DNA of 5,596 nt from Candidatus Aenigmatarchaeota archaeon (GTDB lineage: Archaea > Aenigmatarchaeota > Aenigmatarchaeia > CG10238-14 > SCSR01), in NCBI GenBank assembly GCA_030616125.1, contig JAUWXZ010000040.1:1-5596 (forward strand), read 5' to 3'. Made by a program: the position numbers and the translations under genes. This document shows positions 5,086 to 5,596 of the stretch, in pieces (positions within the stretch are counted from its first letter, which is position 1; each line of letters starts with the position of its first letter). Under the pieces are notes generated by a model that was given only the letters and a program-made list of their open reading frames with translations, was not told the origin of the DNA and ran no database searches.

Positions 5086-5187
5086 ATGCTTTTGAGTTTG
5101 GTTGAAGATCGTGGATTGTTGAAATGGAGAGTAAACTTAATAAAAGAAAATAGAATTGTTGGCTGGCTGAAACCTGTAAAGATTTGA
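5086..5187 (+). CDS. Doubtful small ORF, 33 residues
   Basis: This short ORF starts MLLSLVEDRGLLKWRVNLIK and ends IVGWLKPVKI; I do not recognise it. GAGGG (5078-5082) lies only three bases before the ATG. The strong AAGGTGAT further upstream is at the right distance for a start around 5068-5072, where the frame is open but only ATC is available. If that start were used, six residues would be added (IRERGT). The ORF sits between the zinc-ribbon gene and a hairpin, which would suit the last gene of a two-gene transcript. It could also be chance. Confidence 0.35.
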   Translation: MLLSLVEDRGLLKWRVNLIKENRIVGWLKPVKI

Positions 5188-5190
5188 AAT

Positions 5191-5239
5191 GGGGAGAGGA
5201 AATTCAATTCTTTATTTTACGCTTTCCCCTCCTCTTTCT
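5191..5239 (+). terminator. 12-bp hairpin, possible terminator
   Basis: The arm GGGGAGAGGAAA (5191-5202) pairs with TTTCCCCTCCTC (5223-5234), with one A-C mismatch and one G-T wobble, around a 20-base AT-rich loop, and is followed by TTTCT. It is unusually GC-rich for this DNA. The T-run is short, so termination is only one reading. The loop carries TTTATTTTA (5211-5219), which is TATA-like and about 36 bases before the next ATG. The arms could therefore flank a promoter instead. Confidence 0.45.
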
Positions 5240-5250
5240 AAGTTGATTTG

Positions 5251-5596
5251 ATGGATAAAAAAATAGTTATGTTTGATCTGGAAACAACTAGTTTATTCGG
5301 TTCTATTGGCTCAATAGTTTCTATAGGAATTTTTGACCCAAAAAATTTTAAAGAACCTTTTATTTATTTTGTTAGTAAACCAGAGGAAGAAGCGAAAGCA
5401 TTGGAATGGTTTCATGATCAAATCTTAAAAAATGGTTATCAAGCAGTTTGTGGATGGAACATTAAAAATTTTGACATTCCTTTTTTGATTGCTAGGGCTG
5501 TAAAATTGAATTTTGATTTCTCTGATATAGTAAAAATAGAACAAATGGATTTATTGGAAATTGCCAGAAAAATTTTTAAGTTACATTCCTTTAATT
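5251..5596 (+). CDS. DEDD-family 3'-5' exonuclease (RNase H-like fold), 3'-partial
   Basis: This ORF runs off the window end, leaving 115 visible residues. The ExoI motif is FDLETT, with Asp9 and Glu11. The ExoII motif is CGWNIKNFDIPFLIARA (67-83), with Asp75. The third acidic motif (ExoIII, H/YxxxD) would lie beyond the window. The pattern resembles the proofreading domain of family B DNA polymerases and stand-alone predicted 3'-5' exonucleases of the RNase H-like group. The full length is unknown, so it could be a single-domain exonuclease or the start of a larger enzyme. The ATG at 5251 gives a normal MDKKIVMFDLETT beginning. No good ribosome binding site is present (only GTTGAT). The GC-rich hairpin lies just upstream. 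Confidence 0.85.
   Translation, partial: MDKKIVMFDLETTSLFGSIGSIVSIGIFDPKNFKEPFIYFVSKPEEEAKALEWFHDQILKNGYQAVCGWNIKNFDIPFLIARAVKLNFDFSDIVKIEQMDLLEIARKIFKLHSFN

Noticed and set aside
5040..5090. Frameshift joining the zinc-ribbon gene to the 33-residue ORF
   Set aside because: The downstream frame has a TAA at 5056-5058 and the zinc-ribbon frame has TGA at 5061, leaving a window of a few bases with no slippery sequence.
5189..5251. 20-residue ORF within the hairpin whose TGA overlaps the exonuclease ATG
   Set aside because: It is made mostly of the hairpin arms and loop, has no ribosome binding site at a sensible distance, and has no recognisable protein character.

Overview
The window looks like AT-rich archaeal DNA, most likely from a small-genome lineage such as DPANN. 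This is an inference from gene order, protein character and strong AGGTGA-type ribosome binding sites; no marker gene settles the phylum. All supported genes are on the + strand. The left third is the archaeal L1-L10-L12 ribosomal stalk operon. L1 lacks only its first few codons at the window edge. L10 starts at TTG and is unusually short. L12 carries the normal archaeal GLSALFG tail.

Directly behind L12, with very small gaps or overlaps, come a dCTP deaminase/dUTPase-family enzyme and an HD-domain phosphohydrolase. The dCTP deaminase/dUTPase-family enzyme lacks the deaminase glutamate and reads more like a dUTPase. The tight spacing and the well-placed Shine-Dalgarno sequences suggest that L1 to HD form one transcription unit.

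After a 147-base gap comes the most striking gene: a 517-residue protein that joins a complete NrdR (zinc ribbon plus ATP-cone, the nucleotide-sensing repressor of ribonucleotide reductase genes) to a complete DHH-DHHA1 phosphoesterase (RecJ/GAN/NrnA type). The gap before it holds a 14/16 match to the bacterial NrdR-box consensus, and a weaker half-match lies 32 bases upstream, close to the spacing known for paired NrdR boxes. Regulator and probable operator are therefore adjacent, which suggests autoregulation.

The right part holds small genes: a 47-residue unknown ORF, an AT-rich gap with a possible terminator and promoter, a 61-residue zinc-ribbon protein, a doubtful 33-residue ORF, a 12-bp hairpin, and the start of a DEDD-type 3'-5' exonuclease cut by the window end.

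Taken together, the genes behind the ribosomal operon concern the dNTP pool (dUTPase-like enzyme, NrdR ATP-cone) and nucleic acid or nucleotide phosphoester hydrolysis (HD, DHH, DEDD exonuclease). The proposal that they act as one nucleotide-sensing system is inference from neighbourhood and domain fusion.
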